A stretch of 64,000 nt of DNA from Tetracentron sinense (GCA_015143295.1 CM026565.1:13390041-13454040), one strand, 5' to 3'; shown: positions 34,691 to 46,954, counted from the first letter of the stretch. The notes: generated by a model from the letters alone, not told the origin. Program-made: numbers and translations.

Positions 34691-35960
34691 AAAAGAGGAG
34701 AGATGGATGGTATGACCATACACTTCCAAAGAGGAGAGAGAAAGGTGCATGAGCTAGAGGAGAGGAGAGAGAAAATAATGGAATTAATCACCCTCCCAAG
34801 GGTGGACGTCGATCTCTATATATAGAGTTCCTTGGATTGCTTTCTTGTAATCCAAAACTCTTCTCATCCTTATCTAATCCAATTAGAATTTCCTCAAAAG
34901 TTTTCTTAATGATTATTCCTAATTAATTAGGATTTATCTTAAAAGAAACTAGTCTTATCCATTAGTAACAAACTAATAGAATCCCAATTAATTAGAGATT
35001 CTTTAATTAGTAACTAACTAATCTTATCCTTATCCAATAAGGAATCATTGATTAGTAACAAACTAATGGAATCCCAATTAATTAGGGAATCTTTAATTAC
35101 TAACTAACTAGTCTTATCCTTATCCAATAAGGAATCATTAATTAGTAACTAACTAATTAAATAATAAGGCTCACATTGAAGTGGGTGTCCCACCCTAGGT
35201 GGGCCCCACTTCCACAAGCCCCTTCAGGAGTTCCAAACTCCTTTAGGTCATCTTTTGATCTTTATCAAAATTCTCAATGGGTCCTACCCATTTGGATTAT
35301 CACATCCTATGTGATGTAACCTATTAGAGCTTCACTATACCATATAGTGATTTACTTAGAGAAATTAATTAATTAAATTAATAATTAAATTAAAAGCTTT
35401 AAGAATGTCCTAGTGTGTGGAATCTAAAGGGATTTCCTATTTCCGGTTGTGGGACCAAGTGCTTAACCTTTTTGGTTAAAGTATTGTTACTAGGAAATAC
35501 TTTCTTACAACTTCATTAGGATCATAGAATTTTATCTATGTCCCTGGACTTCCACTAATCACAATAATGTCCATTAACACAATGTGACTAACTCGCAGAA
35601 AATAGAAAATTATTTTGCAGGTATTTCTTTTAAAAGATTTGTTTACAAATGCATCCCTCCACTTCCAGTATTGTTATCAGCTTACAGAACAATATCTTAT
35701 ACTGTCTTTAATCCCTAACTTATACTGAAAACTCATTCTCTTTGATACTTTAGTTAAACTTGGACCTTTAAAACTATTTTAGAAATTCTTTAAAAGAAAT
35801 AATAATAATAATTACATTTCTTTTATATAGAAAATAAACTTCTCGATAAAACCATTTCATTGATAAATACTAGCGCTGGATTTTTCAAGTCCGGTTTTGA
35901 CAAATATCAACTCAATATAAATTACACTACAAGAGTAGTGGAATCTTTGTTGAGCGAGCA
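34691..35960. other. AT-rich repeat DNA, unidentified
   Basis: No coding potential. There are three loose copies of a ~105-bp unit (about 34930-35160) with CTTATCCTTATCCAATAAGGAATC and TAGTAACTAACTAAT. A GC-richer part (35165-35230) contains GTGGGTGTCCCACC and AGGTGGGCCCCACTT inverted repeats. A CT/AT-rich part with TCTATATATAGAG follows 34800. It resembles untranslated or LTR sequence of another retrotransposon, but I cannot assign it. Confidence 0.4.
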
Positions 35961-36492
35961 CACACTTCTTCTAATATAGCGTACATAACCCAATGAGTCC
36001 GTATTCAGTCCGGTGTGTTGGACATTGACAATTGGCTACATCAAAGCAATATAGGCAAATACTAGAGAAGATGTCTACCTCTCAGGTTAAGGACGATCTG
36101 TCAAATGGACTACCCCAAATATATAGACAGTATATTTATGAGGGTATCCACTGAGTGATCCAATTGCAATATAAGTACTTCTTACTTATATCCACATCTT
36201 AGTCAAGATACTATTCTTTCAGTGATTGAGATTCATCACTCCATCATATGAAACTAACAATGTGTAAGTAGGTCTACAAGGAACCGAAAAATCATATCTC
36301 CTTAACAATTAATTAATAACTAATTGGTTGGTTTTCCTACAATGTTACCTAAGGGACAAAGTAGTCTCCTCTAATGAAATACTTTTAATATGTTACCAAA
36401 TGTAGAAGACAACGTGTGAATGTAAAATATATTTTTATTGATTAAGTAGACTAATACAATTCCGAAATTGCTTTCGTAGGCATATACATCTA

Positions 36493-36508
36493 ACAGACAT
36501 TTCAATTT
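36493..36508. repeat. LINE target-site duplication, left
   Basis: ACAGACATTTCAATTT, repeated exactly at 42694-42709. The intact uninterrupted site is seen in Helitron copy 2 near 56275-56290. Confidence 0.95.
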
Positions 36509-36529
36509 TTTTTTTTTTTTTTATTTTAA

Positions 36530-36812
36530 AAAAAAGCCACTCAGTAGGAGTGGGGGGTTTGGCGGACCCCTACCAGTTTATTAATAAAATTAAAATTTTT
36601 GGGGGGGACATAAACCTTACCCCTACATGAGAAAGGGGGGGGGGGGGGGACATAAAACCTTACCCCTACAAAAAACGAAAATAAAGGAGGGGGGGGGGGA
36701 CATAAAACCTTACCCCCACAAAAAATCAAAAATAAAAGAAATATGGGGGGCACATAAAACCTTACCCCTACAAAGAAAAGAAAATAGAAGAATGTAACTA
36801 CTACCCCACAAG
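36530..36812 (-). repeat. LINE 3' UTR with four G-tract/GTAGGGGTAAGG repeats
   Basis: Four units of ~50-60 bp, each with GACATAAAACCTTACCCCTAC preceded by a run of 7-16 G on the plus strand; on the minus strand they read GTAGGGGTAAGG...TGTC followed by a C-run. Plus-strand G-runs of this length can fold as G-quadruplexes; on the LINE RNA they are C-tracts. Their exact lengths are prone to sequencing error. Confidence 0.85.
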
Positions 36813-38577
36813 CTAATTCTGTTGCTTTCGAAAATTCCCTAAACCCCATTTATCCAACAGAATCAACACTTTAATTCTTTCTGGAACGCTCCTAGAAGAA
36901 AAAATACTATTAGAGCCCATTAGATCACAACCAATATTAGCTAACCCATCAGCCACTGAAATTAGCTTCTCGATAAACATGTTTAAAAGAAAAACTATTG
37001 CGCCAATAAAGTTTTATCTTCTTATCCAAATACCAATTCTTCCACGAATATGAGCTTATTCCGTTCCATCTCTCAACCAGAATTTTAGAATCGAATTCAA
37101 TGTCAATGTTGTAGATACCCAAGGAGTTGCACAAAATAAGACCATCCAAAAGTGCCCGAGCTTCCGCTGAGTTATTGCTTTCAATACCATAATAGGAATA
37201 AAAACAAGCAACAAATTCACCATTATGGTCTCTGATAATTCCTCCTCCACTAGCAGTTCCAGGGTTCCCCCTGGAGGCCCCATCAACGTTTAATTTCATT
37301 CTACCCCTAGGGGGAAAACTCCACTTGACAAAGAGAGGGCGAATAAGAGAGGGAGTAGGAAGTTTAATACCACAAATAGACAAGTCCAAATTTTTCTGAT
37401 GATGCAAGGATGCAATGTTTATAATCTTCCAGTAGATGGTATCCTTTAAACTATTAATAGGGCGCCTTCTGGAATTATGTTTTCTGTTATACCTTTCGAT
37501 CCAAATTTCCCAAACAATCAGAGCCGGAACAAGAAATAGTAAATCATTTTTTCTATGAGAAGCCATGCGAAACCATCGAATAAGTCTGCATTTAATGTTA
37601 TCTTGGATATAAGATGGAATGAAGCAGCACCCCGAGAAAAACTTCCATAACTGAATCGCCATATCACTGCAAATAAGCAAGTGAGAGATATCTTCCATCC
37701 TAGCATTCTTGCAGCAGCTACATTTACTAACCAAAGGTATACCCAGTCTTTGAATCGCTGCATCAGTTGGAACTACATTATGAAATGTTTTCCAACAAAA
37801 AATCTGAATTTTAGTAGGTATAATGCGATTCCAAACAGCAGAAGTCCAGACTTGATTTTGCTGTTTACTTCTTATGCAATTCCATGCCGAATGGACTGAG
37901 AAAATTCCAGAAGTAGAAGGTTTCGAAATAAACACATCTTCATCCTCAGAAGTAGCATATCCACCAGCTCTAATATTCTCCGTAATGTTAGGGGAAAGAC
38001 ATTGACTTACCTGGGAAAAATCCCAATCCCCATTAGAATTAAGTATGGAGCTAATATTAGGACAATCTAAAGGGGGAACTGAAGCCAAGGAGATGAGGGC
38101 TTGATCGTCATGCCACCTATCAAACCAGAAATTGATCTTAGAACCACAACCAATAAGAACAGCAGAGTTAATAAGCATAAGCTGAAATACCCCACAGATA
38201 GCTGTCCAGAACTTTGAAGACCCCTTGCTAGGAAAAGCATTCCACACATGATCCACTCTGTATTTAGCTTTGAAAAATCTAGACCAGAGACTATCTGAAG
38301 AATAAATTTTCCAAGCCTATTTAACTCGGAAAGCAGAATTTACCTCAGCCATTTTTCGAATACTTAACCTCCCTCCAGATTGGGCATTGAGCATTTCTTC
38401 CAACTCACCCAGTGACGTCTTTTGGAAGAATCAGAGTCATTCCAGAAAAAATCTGCCATAGCCTTATCAATAGCAATACTAATACCAACTGGAATATGAA
38501 CTCCAGCTAAAGTGTAAGCAGGAATCGAAGATAGAACATGCTTAATTAGAATCAATCTCCCTCCTGCAGAAAGAAGC
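36813..38577 (-). pseudogene. LINE ORF2 C-terminal half: zf-RVT region and RNase H
   Basis: The main open part is 36949-38256. It has the zinc-binding region found after RT in plant LINEs (KCSCCKNARMEDISHLLICS, ending with LWKFF) and an RNase H of RVT_3 type (LNVDGASRGNPG, GGGIIRDHNG, NNSAEARALLDGL). The upstream piece 38364-38555 (MILIKHVLSSIPAYTL, WNDSDSSKRRHWVSW) is in another frame. Breaks: frame slips near 38590, 38360 and 36955 and a stop near 38318. After the last slip the frame reads on (ADGLANIGCDLMG) to a TAG at 36813. RNase H would remove the RNA strand during copying. Confidence 0.92.
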
Positions 38578-40299
38578 TTACCTGTCCAACCTGAGATACG
38601 TCTGAATTTTCTCTAGCATAGGCAAAAAATAAGACTTTTTTTTACGACCTTTGAATAAAGGAATCCCAAGATACATAAAAGGAAAATTTTTAAATGTAAA
38701 TCCTGTGAAATTTGAGATAATCCTTTTTCTAGAGTTGAGGAGTTTGTCGGATCCATACAAAGAGCTTTTCCTATTGTTAATCTTCTGGCCCGAAGAAACT
38801 TCATAAATCTTTAAGAATTCAAAAATATTCTTTAAGGTTTTAGAGTTACCGTTGCAAAAAATCAGAGTGTCATCAGCAAAAAGAAGGTGAGTAACTGGAA
38901 AACCATTTCTCCCCACATTATAAGCAGCTGGATTAGGAGCCAAAACCTTTTTTAATCCTCTACTAAGAATTTCTTCGGCTATGATGAAAAGAGCGGGAGA
39001 AAGGGGATCACCTTGCCTTAAACCTCTTGAGCTCTGAAAAAATCCATGCAGGGACCCATTTATAATAATAGAAAAACTTGGATTTTGGATACAACCTTGA
39101 ATGAGGCTTATAAACCCCTCACAAAACCCAAACCTTTTCAAAACAGCAAAAATAAATGGCCACTCAATTCGGTCATAAGCCTTTTCCATGTCAAGCTTAA
39201 TAATTATATTGCCTCCAAATGCTTTCCTATCAATCTCAGTAACCATTTCTTGGGCTATCGTGATATTCTCAGTAATGTTACGGCCTTTAACAAAAGCACT
39301 TTGTTCCTCCGAGATAATTTTGGGGAGAATTTTTCCAAGTCTGTCAGCAAGCACCCTTGAAAAAATCTTATACAGAAAATTGCAAAGACTGATAGGGCGA
39401 AAGTCAGCAAAAGTGGAAGGGTCTTCACATTTCGCTATTAAAGCTATAGCAGTGGCATTAACTGAGCTAGGCATATGATGCTCCTTGAAGAATATAGTAA
39501 TAGCCTTGAATAAGTCATCCTTAATAATATCCCAGCAAGTATGGTAGAAGACACCATTAAAACCATCTGGGCCCGGCGCACTGTCAACATCCATGCTGAA
39601 AACAACCTGTTTGACTTCATCAATAGTGGGAGAAGCCACAAGAAATATATTGTCCTCTGAAGAAACCAATGAAGGAATAAGATCAATAGCCTAAGCATCA
39701 ATAGAGCTCCCAGAAGAAGTAAGAATATTTTGATAAAAAGAAATAGCTTCCGTTGCAATATCATTTGGAGAATCCAACCACTCATCCTGCTCATTCTTGA
39801 TTTTTAAAATACCATTATTCTTTCTTCTTTGTTTAACAACAGTATGGAAGAATTTAGTGTTGTTATCACCCTCCTTGAGCCACTTTATTCTAGATTTTTG
39901 TCGCCAAAAAATTTCCTCTTGGAGAATGACTTTTTGCAGCTCATCCTTAAGAAAAGTGAGATACTCCTCCTGCCTACTGTCCCATTCATCCTGGAGCTTT
40001 GTTTTCACACAACAAATTTTTTCTTCCAAGTCCTTCATTTTAGAAAAAATATTCCCAAACACCTCCTTATTCCAAATCTTAAGAGAAATTTTTAGCCTCT
40101 TAAGTTTAACAAAGAAAGCTAAAAGAGGAGGAGCATTAACAGGCAGAATCCAAGAATTATGAACTAACCTCTGAAAATCTGAATGAGTTGTCCACATTTT
40201 CTGAAAACGAAAAGAAGAAGGGTTCCGAGCAGCAATGACTTTAAAATTTAAAATCAGAGGAACATGATCCGAATTAAGTCTAGATAAATGAGTAACCTA
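38578..40299 (-). pseudogene. LINE ORF2 middle: endonuclease end and reverse transcriptase
   Basis: 40254-40296 gives the last endonuclease motif SDHVPL just after an in-frame TAG (40297-40299). A lysine-rich linker follows (39694-40197; IKWLKEGDNNTKFFH), then an in-frame TAG at 39691-39693, then reverse transcriptase (38578-39669): DSAPGPDGFNGVFY, FRPISLCNFLYKIFSRVLA, KGRNITENI, KLDMEKAYDRIEW, GLRQGDPLSPALFI and the catalytic LLFADDTLIF. The RT domain itself is open and complete across its motifs. The two stops and a frame slip at its end break the protein. Confidence 0.94.
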
Positions 40300-42643
40300 C
40301 GAATTTGGGAAGATTTGAATCCAAGCAGCATTAAAAAGGATCCGATCAAGTCTAGCATAGATTCTGTTTGTCCATTTTTGATTGTTGCACCAGGTATATT
40401 TATTTCCAGAGAAGCCCCCATCCATAAGCCCCAAATCATTTATGAAAGCATTAAAATCTTCAAGGGAACGTAAATTGATTTCTCGACCCCCCAGTTTCTC
40501 ATCCGGCGAAGTAATAGCATTAAAATCCCCAGCTATCATAAGAGGGGCCTCATATGAAGCCAGAATAAGAGTAAGATCATTCCATAATAATTGTCTTTCC
40601 TCCCTTCGGCATTTAGCATACACAAAAACACATCTGATAACTTCCAACCCTGCAACTCTAACATCAACAATAATAGCTTGGTCCAGCGACGCTATGAGAG
40701 AAACAGTCAAAGAGCTTTTCCAAAAGAGCCATATCTTCGGATGGAAAAAATAATCAGACATACCCAACATTTTTCTAAGAGATTGAATCTTGTCAGTTGG
40801 TTGCATAGGCTTCATAATCGCAATCAGAGCAATATTATGTAATTCCACCAATTTTTTCAGCCGGGCTTTAGAAGCTAAATTTCCCACTCCTCTAATATTC
40901 CAAGATAGTAAGCTAGACATGGAAAACAATGTGGTTTTCTTCACAATTAGCTTGAGCCACCGCTCTAGATCGAGTAATGATAGCTGAAGGGGGAAACTCT
41001 TTTTTTTGTTTTTTAACTTTTCCTCCTCCACTTCTAAATTATTGATAGAAAAAACCTTGGAAAGTTCCTCAATGAAAGCTTTTGACTCTGCAATGAAAGA
41101 TTCTTTCGGGACAATAATAGAATCATATATGTCATTATGAAATTCAGAAGAAGCCGAGGATGACCATAACATGTCAGAAGATAATTTTTTACTTTTTGGA
41201 ATACTAACCTGGGCACGCTGAAGAAGAATGCTCAGCTTTGAAATAGGTGGGACTTGTAAGTCTTCCAAATCAGAGTTGTTTGGTGAGGTTTCACTATTTG
41301 CAGCAACTGGAGAACGAGGAGAGCAACCATGTTGTCTGCAAACCACTCCACCGGCTGGATTAGAATCTATATAAAATTCTGGAAGCAAAGAAGATTGTTC
41401 AATCTTGCTATTATCTATAGCGAGAAGACTTGTTTCGGGTATCCGGTCAGCACCTTCTTCCTCCATAAAATCGTTGGTACAGTCTTCAATAATTTCAGCA
41501 TCCTTCTCTTCTATCAGAATAAAAGATGTGCTCACTCTTGGCTGAACAGAACCATCTACTTTACCAGAAATCTCAAGTTCCATATTTTCTGTGCCTGCCA
41601 TTATGATCTCTTCTGTTTGATGCTCTTCTACTGCAAGAATCTGGTGCGACTGCTTCAGAACCTCGCTGGTTATATTATTGTTATTATTCTCTATCATCAA
41701 GTCAGCGTCTGAAGTTTTCCCAAAAGATTTTGCAACCCAGATGTGGGTTGGAACCGATTCCTTCAAACCTTTGTTACTGTTATTAAGTACCATATTCTCA
41801 GATTCCATAACAGGTTTGAGAGTTTTAGAAACTGCCCCCTTTTGATACGGTTTCTTATTAAGGATTTTGCAATGATCCTCATCATGCCCAAGCTTTTGGC
41901 ACCAAGAACAAAAGAAGACATCCTTTTCATACACAACCCTCTGCCATCTGCTGGCTGACCCCATTCCTAGCCAAAAACGATGGATTTTTTCCTTACTAGC
42001 ATCGATCTCTACGCAAATTCTGGCCAAACTAGGTCTAGATAAATTCCTTGTAGGTCTGTCCACAAGTAAAACTCTCCCTAAAAGGTTCCCTATTGAGGAA
42101 AGATCTTTAGGGTTGAAAAAGTTTAATGGTAATCCAGGGAGATTTATCCAAACCGGCACTATTGAGGGTTCTATACCAGATCGGAATTGAGGCGACCATT
42201 TAATGAATCGAACTAGTTTACCATCAACATAGCAATATTCTTTCATCCAAACCGTTAGATAATCCTCTTCCTCTTGGAAACGTATAAGAAGATGTCTTGA
42301 ATCCATCACGCCCACTGTAAAGTTCTGACTTACATGGAATTGCTCGTGTAAAATTTTTTTTAAAACATCAAGCTTCGGCCTTCCATAAGCGTATTTAGCA
42401 ACTAGTGTGAATTTTAGAGGAATCGCCGATTGTTCAAGCTCTTCTACAGAGAAATATAACGCTGGTTCACCTTGAAAAGATGGCTGGTTTTTTTGTATCC
42501 ATAACATTTAATCTAATATCCCCATTGGCAGATTCACCTTTGCTTGATCTAGCACCAATAACTGCAGCAAAAGAAACTTTATGATCTGGCGGCCTAGTGG
42601 AGGAACCACCTCCTACGGTGGTGGCTGCTGAAGGGGTTTCCAT
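40297..42643 (-). pseudogene. LINE ORF1 running into endonuclease
   Basis: From 42507 a 736-codon open frame has DUF4283 (residues ~20-190), a CCHC knuckle (C200, C203, H208, C213; FCSWCQKLGHDEDHC), a long Ser/Glu-rich part, and from residue ~530 an AP-type endonuclease (LLSWNIRGVGN, LMIAGDFNAI, ARLDRILF). The likely true start is ATG 42643, in another frame; a slip near the A7 run at about 42485 separates them. ORF1 appears fused to ORF2 by a second slip: another frame ends in TAG overlapping the ORF2 ATG (ATGTCTAG, 40921-40914). The usual catalytic Glu (ALLEP-like) reads AIMKPM, so Glu is replaced by Lys. Confidence 0.9.
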
Positions 42644-42693
42644 GAAACCCTAATCCCAACAAGAAAACGATGCTATCTTACACTAGTTTTCTT

Positions 42694-42709
42694 ACAGACA
42701 TTTCAATTT
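42694..42709. repeat. LINE target-site duplication, right
   Basis: ACAGACATTTCAATTT, an exact copy of 36493-36508; Helitron sequence resumes here. Confidence 0.95.
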
Positions 42710-42816
42710 GGATGGTGTGAATATAACATTGAGGTAACCAAATTTTTGGAATTACACATATACTTCTCCAATTGTTTTATATAATAATTAGTTTTGTTCA
42801 ACAACATTTTATACAG

Positions 42817-43233
42817 GTGCAAAGTCAGTATAGAAGTTCAAGATTCACAGTGAAGTGCATGGTTGACCTCATTTTACGACAAAGCATCACAAATATTTGG
42901 TCGTTTAACAAATGAACTCAACGAATTGCTACATAAAGTAATTGCTACAGTTGCAAATACCTATGAAGCATTAAATCCTATCTTAAATAATTATTAAAAC
43001 TATTGTAATTTATTTTGTAGGAAAACGGGGATGAGCTACTAGACATCTTCATTTCGGGAATTATTTGGAAGCAACATTTATTCATCATCCGAGTAAGGCA
43101 ATCAACTTATGAAAATTCAAGAATACAAGGACTAACAATTGTTGCATCCAAACCAGTGGACTTAATTGAAGAGATGCAATTTATGCTACATGAGATTACT
43201 TTGGGGAGTACTGCACATCGCCTAATGTTTTGA
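42817..43233 (+). pseudogene. RPA70-like fragment in Helitron copy 1
   Basis: Exon 1 (42817-42937, acceptor ATACAG, donor GTAATT) reads KVSIEVQDS, SAWLTSFYDKAS and IFGRLTNELNELLHK. This fits the third DNA-binding OB fold of replication protein A large subunit (Y-x-hydrophobic, D, then W-x-T-x-F-x-x-x-A). Exon 2 (43021-43233, acceptor TTTGTAG) reads DELLDIFISGIIWKQHLFI and IVASKPVDLIEE, the end of that fold. Only this C-terminal fragment is present. One in-frame stop lies in exon 1 and the end is short compared with copy 2. The RPA assignment rests on pattern recall. Confidence 0.6.
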
Positions 43234-43853
43234 AAATCATATGTAGTCACAGTTCATACTATTTGGACATACATTAGTTTTCTATTTCGCTTAGTTTGTT
43301 TTGACATAACTCTCTATATAGCGTACCTTTTATATTGGTAGCAAAGAAATTGATTTTGGTTAATGTATACTCTAAACTCTGACATTACTATCGAACCAGA
43401 TTTCAGATTTTATATGGTACGGGCAAAAGTGTTAAATTGATTACAGCTACCACTGAGATTATTAGTATTCTGGTATACATGTAATTCATTGATTTATATG
43501 TAACTTTCATAATTTAAGATATTAGATGTAGGTTGTTTTGCCTAAGAAAATAGGAAACCGATACCCTTAGTAGTTTACTTACTCTTTTTCAATATACAGG
43601 TGCACATAATACTTCCATAGATGAATTACTATGATTTAGCATCGCTAACTAAAAAATATCCCTATAGAAATGCACAAGCTTATTGATTCCACATGAACAG
43701 CCAGTATTGAATTTTGAATTTTTTTTACACTCTTCAGTTTTTAATTAAAAAAAAAATTACGTGCATCGCACGGGCATGCTACTAGTGTAGTATGAAAACA
43801 AACACAAGGTATTAATAAGAAAAAATGACTTAACTGTGTTTTGTAGTAGTAGG

Positions 43854-44014
43854 ATCTAGGATGGCTTTGGATTTTCTCTGGTGGACGCTCGAGGTGGGCG
43901 TCTACACATCATTCGACATGAAAATCCTGGCTCCGCCCCTGGCCACATGTCCAATGATGTGTGGACGCTCGAGCGTCAAGCGTCTGCCAGAGAAAATCCG
44001 AAGCCTAGATTAGA
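43854..44014. mobile_element. Foldback element or MITE with ~58-bp arms, copy 1
   Basis: Left arm 43863-43920 (GGCTTTGGATTTTCTCTGG, GGACGCTCGAGG, ACACATCATTCGACATG) is the near-perfect reverse complement of 43946-44005, with a ~25-bp loop. The arms extend outward to CTAGG/CCTAG after a small indel. No coding capacity. A shortened copy is at 57433-57529. Confidence 0.8.
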
Positions 44015-44910
44015 TCCGTTACAACTGACCAGAGCACGGAAGTGAAAATTCAAAAAATAAAAAAGCAGGAGGCACTTCAATGCCTCTAGGGTACCAAATG
44101 ATTAAGTGCCTTAGAATCCTAACTGTTCATCTAACCACAATCCACTGTTTGTTATCGACAGTAGCAGGTCAGAACTCCTACTTGATGAACCCGAATAGTG
44201 CATTGCCCTGGAGCTTGATTTCTTTGGCAGGAAGCTTCATTTCTTCCCTCTTCTCTGTATTGAAGCGTGACTGCCCTTCACTCATCTTTCTTCCTTCCAA
44301 CCCTAATTGCCCCTCTCTTCTCTCTGTATTGAAGTGCCCCCCTCCACTCATCTTTCTTCCTTCCACCGCTAAGCTTTCCCGGCAAAGAGTCTTCCGATTC
44401 AACATTGGTGGCCCAAGAACTCTCCACGGTTTCAACGCTTTTTTTTTCAGATTTCTTAGACCCATTTGGTATGTTTGCAAATTCCTCTCTTGTAGCCCTA
44501 TTCTTAAGGGTTTCTACTAAAATGGCGAGATTGTGAAAATAAATTACTTTTTTCCTTGGTACAATCTTTCTTTCTTGTTTGGTCTTTCAATCTTATGCTG
44601 ATTTTTCTGTAATTTTTTGAACAAAAGATCTATTATTTGAATGTTCTTTGGAGATTCTTTTTTATTTTTATCTTAGATACCCCATAGGTATTGAAAAAAA
44701 ATCTATGCTAATTTCATAGTTCTTTATGTTTCTATTCTTACATGGAAGTATCTATCATCGCCTTCATTGCTCTTTCAGTAGGCAGGATTTTTAGAGTAGA
44801 TATAGTCAGGTTGTGACTGAGCCTTTCTTCTTCTTACGAGAGGACGAAAGGGTAGCGAAATGATATTAAAGTAATTTCTGAAGCTAATACATTACACAAA
44901 TCAGAAACAA
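44015..44910. other. Low-complexity CT-rich DNA with duplicated segments
   Basis: The first ~50 bp continue the homology with 57535-57585. Then CT-rich stretches with TCTCTGTATTGAAG repeats (44258, 44322) and TTTGGTATGTTTGCAAATTCC (44466) also occur at 48.7-49.1 kb. Open frames here (44080-44520) lack recognisable domains and overlap the repeats. CAAAA at 44906-44910 is the target duplication of the next LTR. Confidence 0.5.
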
Positions 44911-45621
44911 AATGTAACGCCCCGAAATACCCCCTAGGAGTTTAGGGATATTTTAGGTGTCACACTACGTACCTATCAAACCATCCTGTAATGCACAAGA
45001 TAAAATACAGTACTAACAACGATAATCAGAGCGCGGAAGCTATCATATATGCGGAAGCGTAAACAAATTTTCATTTCTTCTAATGATCCAAAATAGTATT
45101 CCAAGTTAACATAAATACAAGACATGTCTAAGTCTAAGGTGGATAGGCCCACCTATCAAAATATCAAAATACACGAGACCCTCTCATACTCTCCCCTCAA
45201 CAGTAGTCGAGGTATGGCCACACATCGAGGTCTCGGTCCGCCTGAAACTGTAATGGAATAGCCGGCTCTCTCTCCTCTATATACTCTTCCTCGACCCAAG
45301 GCTTCGGGTCGAGGGCTCCCTCAGTACCTGCCGACATGAAAGTACGGCTGAGCATGGAATACTCAGTGAGTACAAGCTACTAGCAGACCATAACAATAAT
45401 AAAAACACACAATAGTAATATCATACAAGCAGTAATAGAAACATCACAAAAGAAACAGTATAAGGCATGATACAATACAAGCATCCTGACGTGCGTACAT
45501 GAATGCGAAAACGCCGATAAAACTCATGCTTGAAAACCCCTGTCATGTCCCGGTATGCCTCGTAGAAATCATGTATACGTGCATGCATGAATGCATGATC
45601 ATCATCTTGTAAACCTCCATC

Positions 45622-45975
45622 TCGTAACTTGTGAGCCAGAGGCTAGCACCCGAATGTCCCTGGGCTGCCAACCTCCTTAATATGCAATGCACTTGTGAGC
45701 CAGAGGCTAGCACCCGAATGTCCCTGGGCTACCAACCTCCTTGTTATGAAATGCATGGTTTTCTTGTGAGCCAGAGGTTAGTACCCGAATGTCCCTGGGC
45801 TACCAACGTCCTTGACAAAAGGTGATTTTTATTACTTGTTTAGTTTTCTTGTGAGCCAGAGGCTAGTACCCGAATGTCCCTGGGCTACCAACCTCCTTGA
45901 CAATAGGTGTTTTAGGGGTTATCTTGTGAGCCAGAGGTTAGTACCTGAATCCTCCCTGGGCTACCAACCTCCTTG
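45622..45975. repeat. ~65-100-bp repeat block in LTR-4
   Basis: Five copies of CTTGTGAGCCAGAGG...GTACCCGAATGTCCCTGGGCTACCAAC-like sequence with variable spacers. Homologous but fewer copies occur in LTR-1 (6850-7020) and LTR-2 (10810-11050). Confidence 0.88.
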
Positions 45976-46954
45976 ACATGCAATATTTTCTTGTTGTTTA
46001 TTACATGCACATGCTCTTGAAATCTCGGTTCATGCTATCATGCGTGCTCGTGTACGTGTCCATAGTGACAATCATGATAATGGGAATAACCAAGATATGA
46101 AATTACAATTCAATTCATGATATGAACATAGGTAACATAAGTAGTTTGCATAACATTTGATCAATTTATCGTTTATAAGAACGCATGCATAAAAACCCAT
46201 TTCCATATTCTTCCTTTAGATCATTTATTCATATTTTAGGCATTTTGTCAAACACAGCACATGCAATGTTTCTTAATGATTCATCGTGTTCTTTTTAGCG
46301 CATATCTTCCATCCAAACATCAAGGTAAGTTCATTATTGGTAAAGTACCCATCCACCATTTCCATCACACACATCACACAACATACATCTCGGCATCCAA
46401 TCGCCACATCAACACCCACACACATCCATACCCTTTTCTTATCTTATTTAGGTTCATTGGAGATGATACATTTCATATGGGAGGCAAACATAATAGCATA
46501 AATCACATTTCATAAGGAAAACCTAGATTTATTGCTAGGGTAAGTTAGTAGGGTGTACTAACCTTAGATCAAGGCTTGATCCTTGGTAGAAACCTTGATT
46601 GAAGCTCCAACTTGAAAGAAGAACACCTTTGCTTGAAGGAGACCTGAGTTGGGGAAGAAACCCCTTTCAAAAACGTGCTTGGGTTGCTGCCCTAGCTTGG
46701 AGAACACTCTCCACGAGTGCTTGAGCCGTGATCTTGGAGAAAAACCGGACTTGAAGTGATCTAGGGTCTCAAAACCCCTTTGATTCTTCTCCAAAAGCAA
46801 AACCCTAGCTTAGGAAACCCTTTCTCCTATCTTCTAATCCCCCAAATCCTCTAAGTGTTGAGAATGAGCCCTAAAGGCTCGGGTTAAACTCTTAAGGTAA
46901 GAGTGAACCAACCAAAAGACCATAATACCCTTACTGAAATTTCTGCAAAAACAC

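Larger units (their letters stand above)
36509..42693 (-). mobile_element. Full-length L1-type LINE with RNase H, broken
   Basis: About 6.19 kb on the minus strand, flanked by a perfect 16-bp target duplication. The 3' tail is an A-run (T-run 36509-36522 on the plus strand), and the 5' leader of ~50 bp before the first ATG (42643) indicates a full-length insertion. Order: ORF1 (DUF4283 and CCHC zinc knuckle), endonuclease, reverse transcriptase, zinc-binding zf-RVT region, RNase H (RVT_3 type), repeat-bearing 3' UTR. The endonuclease nicks the target, RT copies the RNA in place, and ORF1 binds RNA. At least four frame slips and three in-frame stops make it inactive. Confidence 0.95.
35961..43785 (+). 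mobile_element. Helitron copy 1, with RPA70-like exons, split by a LINE
   Basis: The 3' end has the Helitron signature: hairpin CGTGCATCGCACG, then GGCATGCTA, then CTAG (43782-43785) followed by T, as expected for insertion between A and T. Two exon-like stretches near the end encode a replication protein A-like single-strand DNA-binding domain, which plant Helitrons are known to carry. The left edge is set by homology to copy 2 (CACACTTCTTCTAATATAGC at 35961); the true 5' TC end was not found and no Rep/helicase is present. A LINE was inserted at 36508. Confidence 0.75.

Noticed and set aside
35925-35945. CACTACAAGAG as a possible CACTA transposon end
   Set aside because: No subterminal hairpin array or matching opposite end nearby; the short motif is expected by chance in AT-rich DNA.
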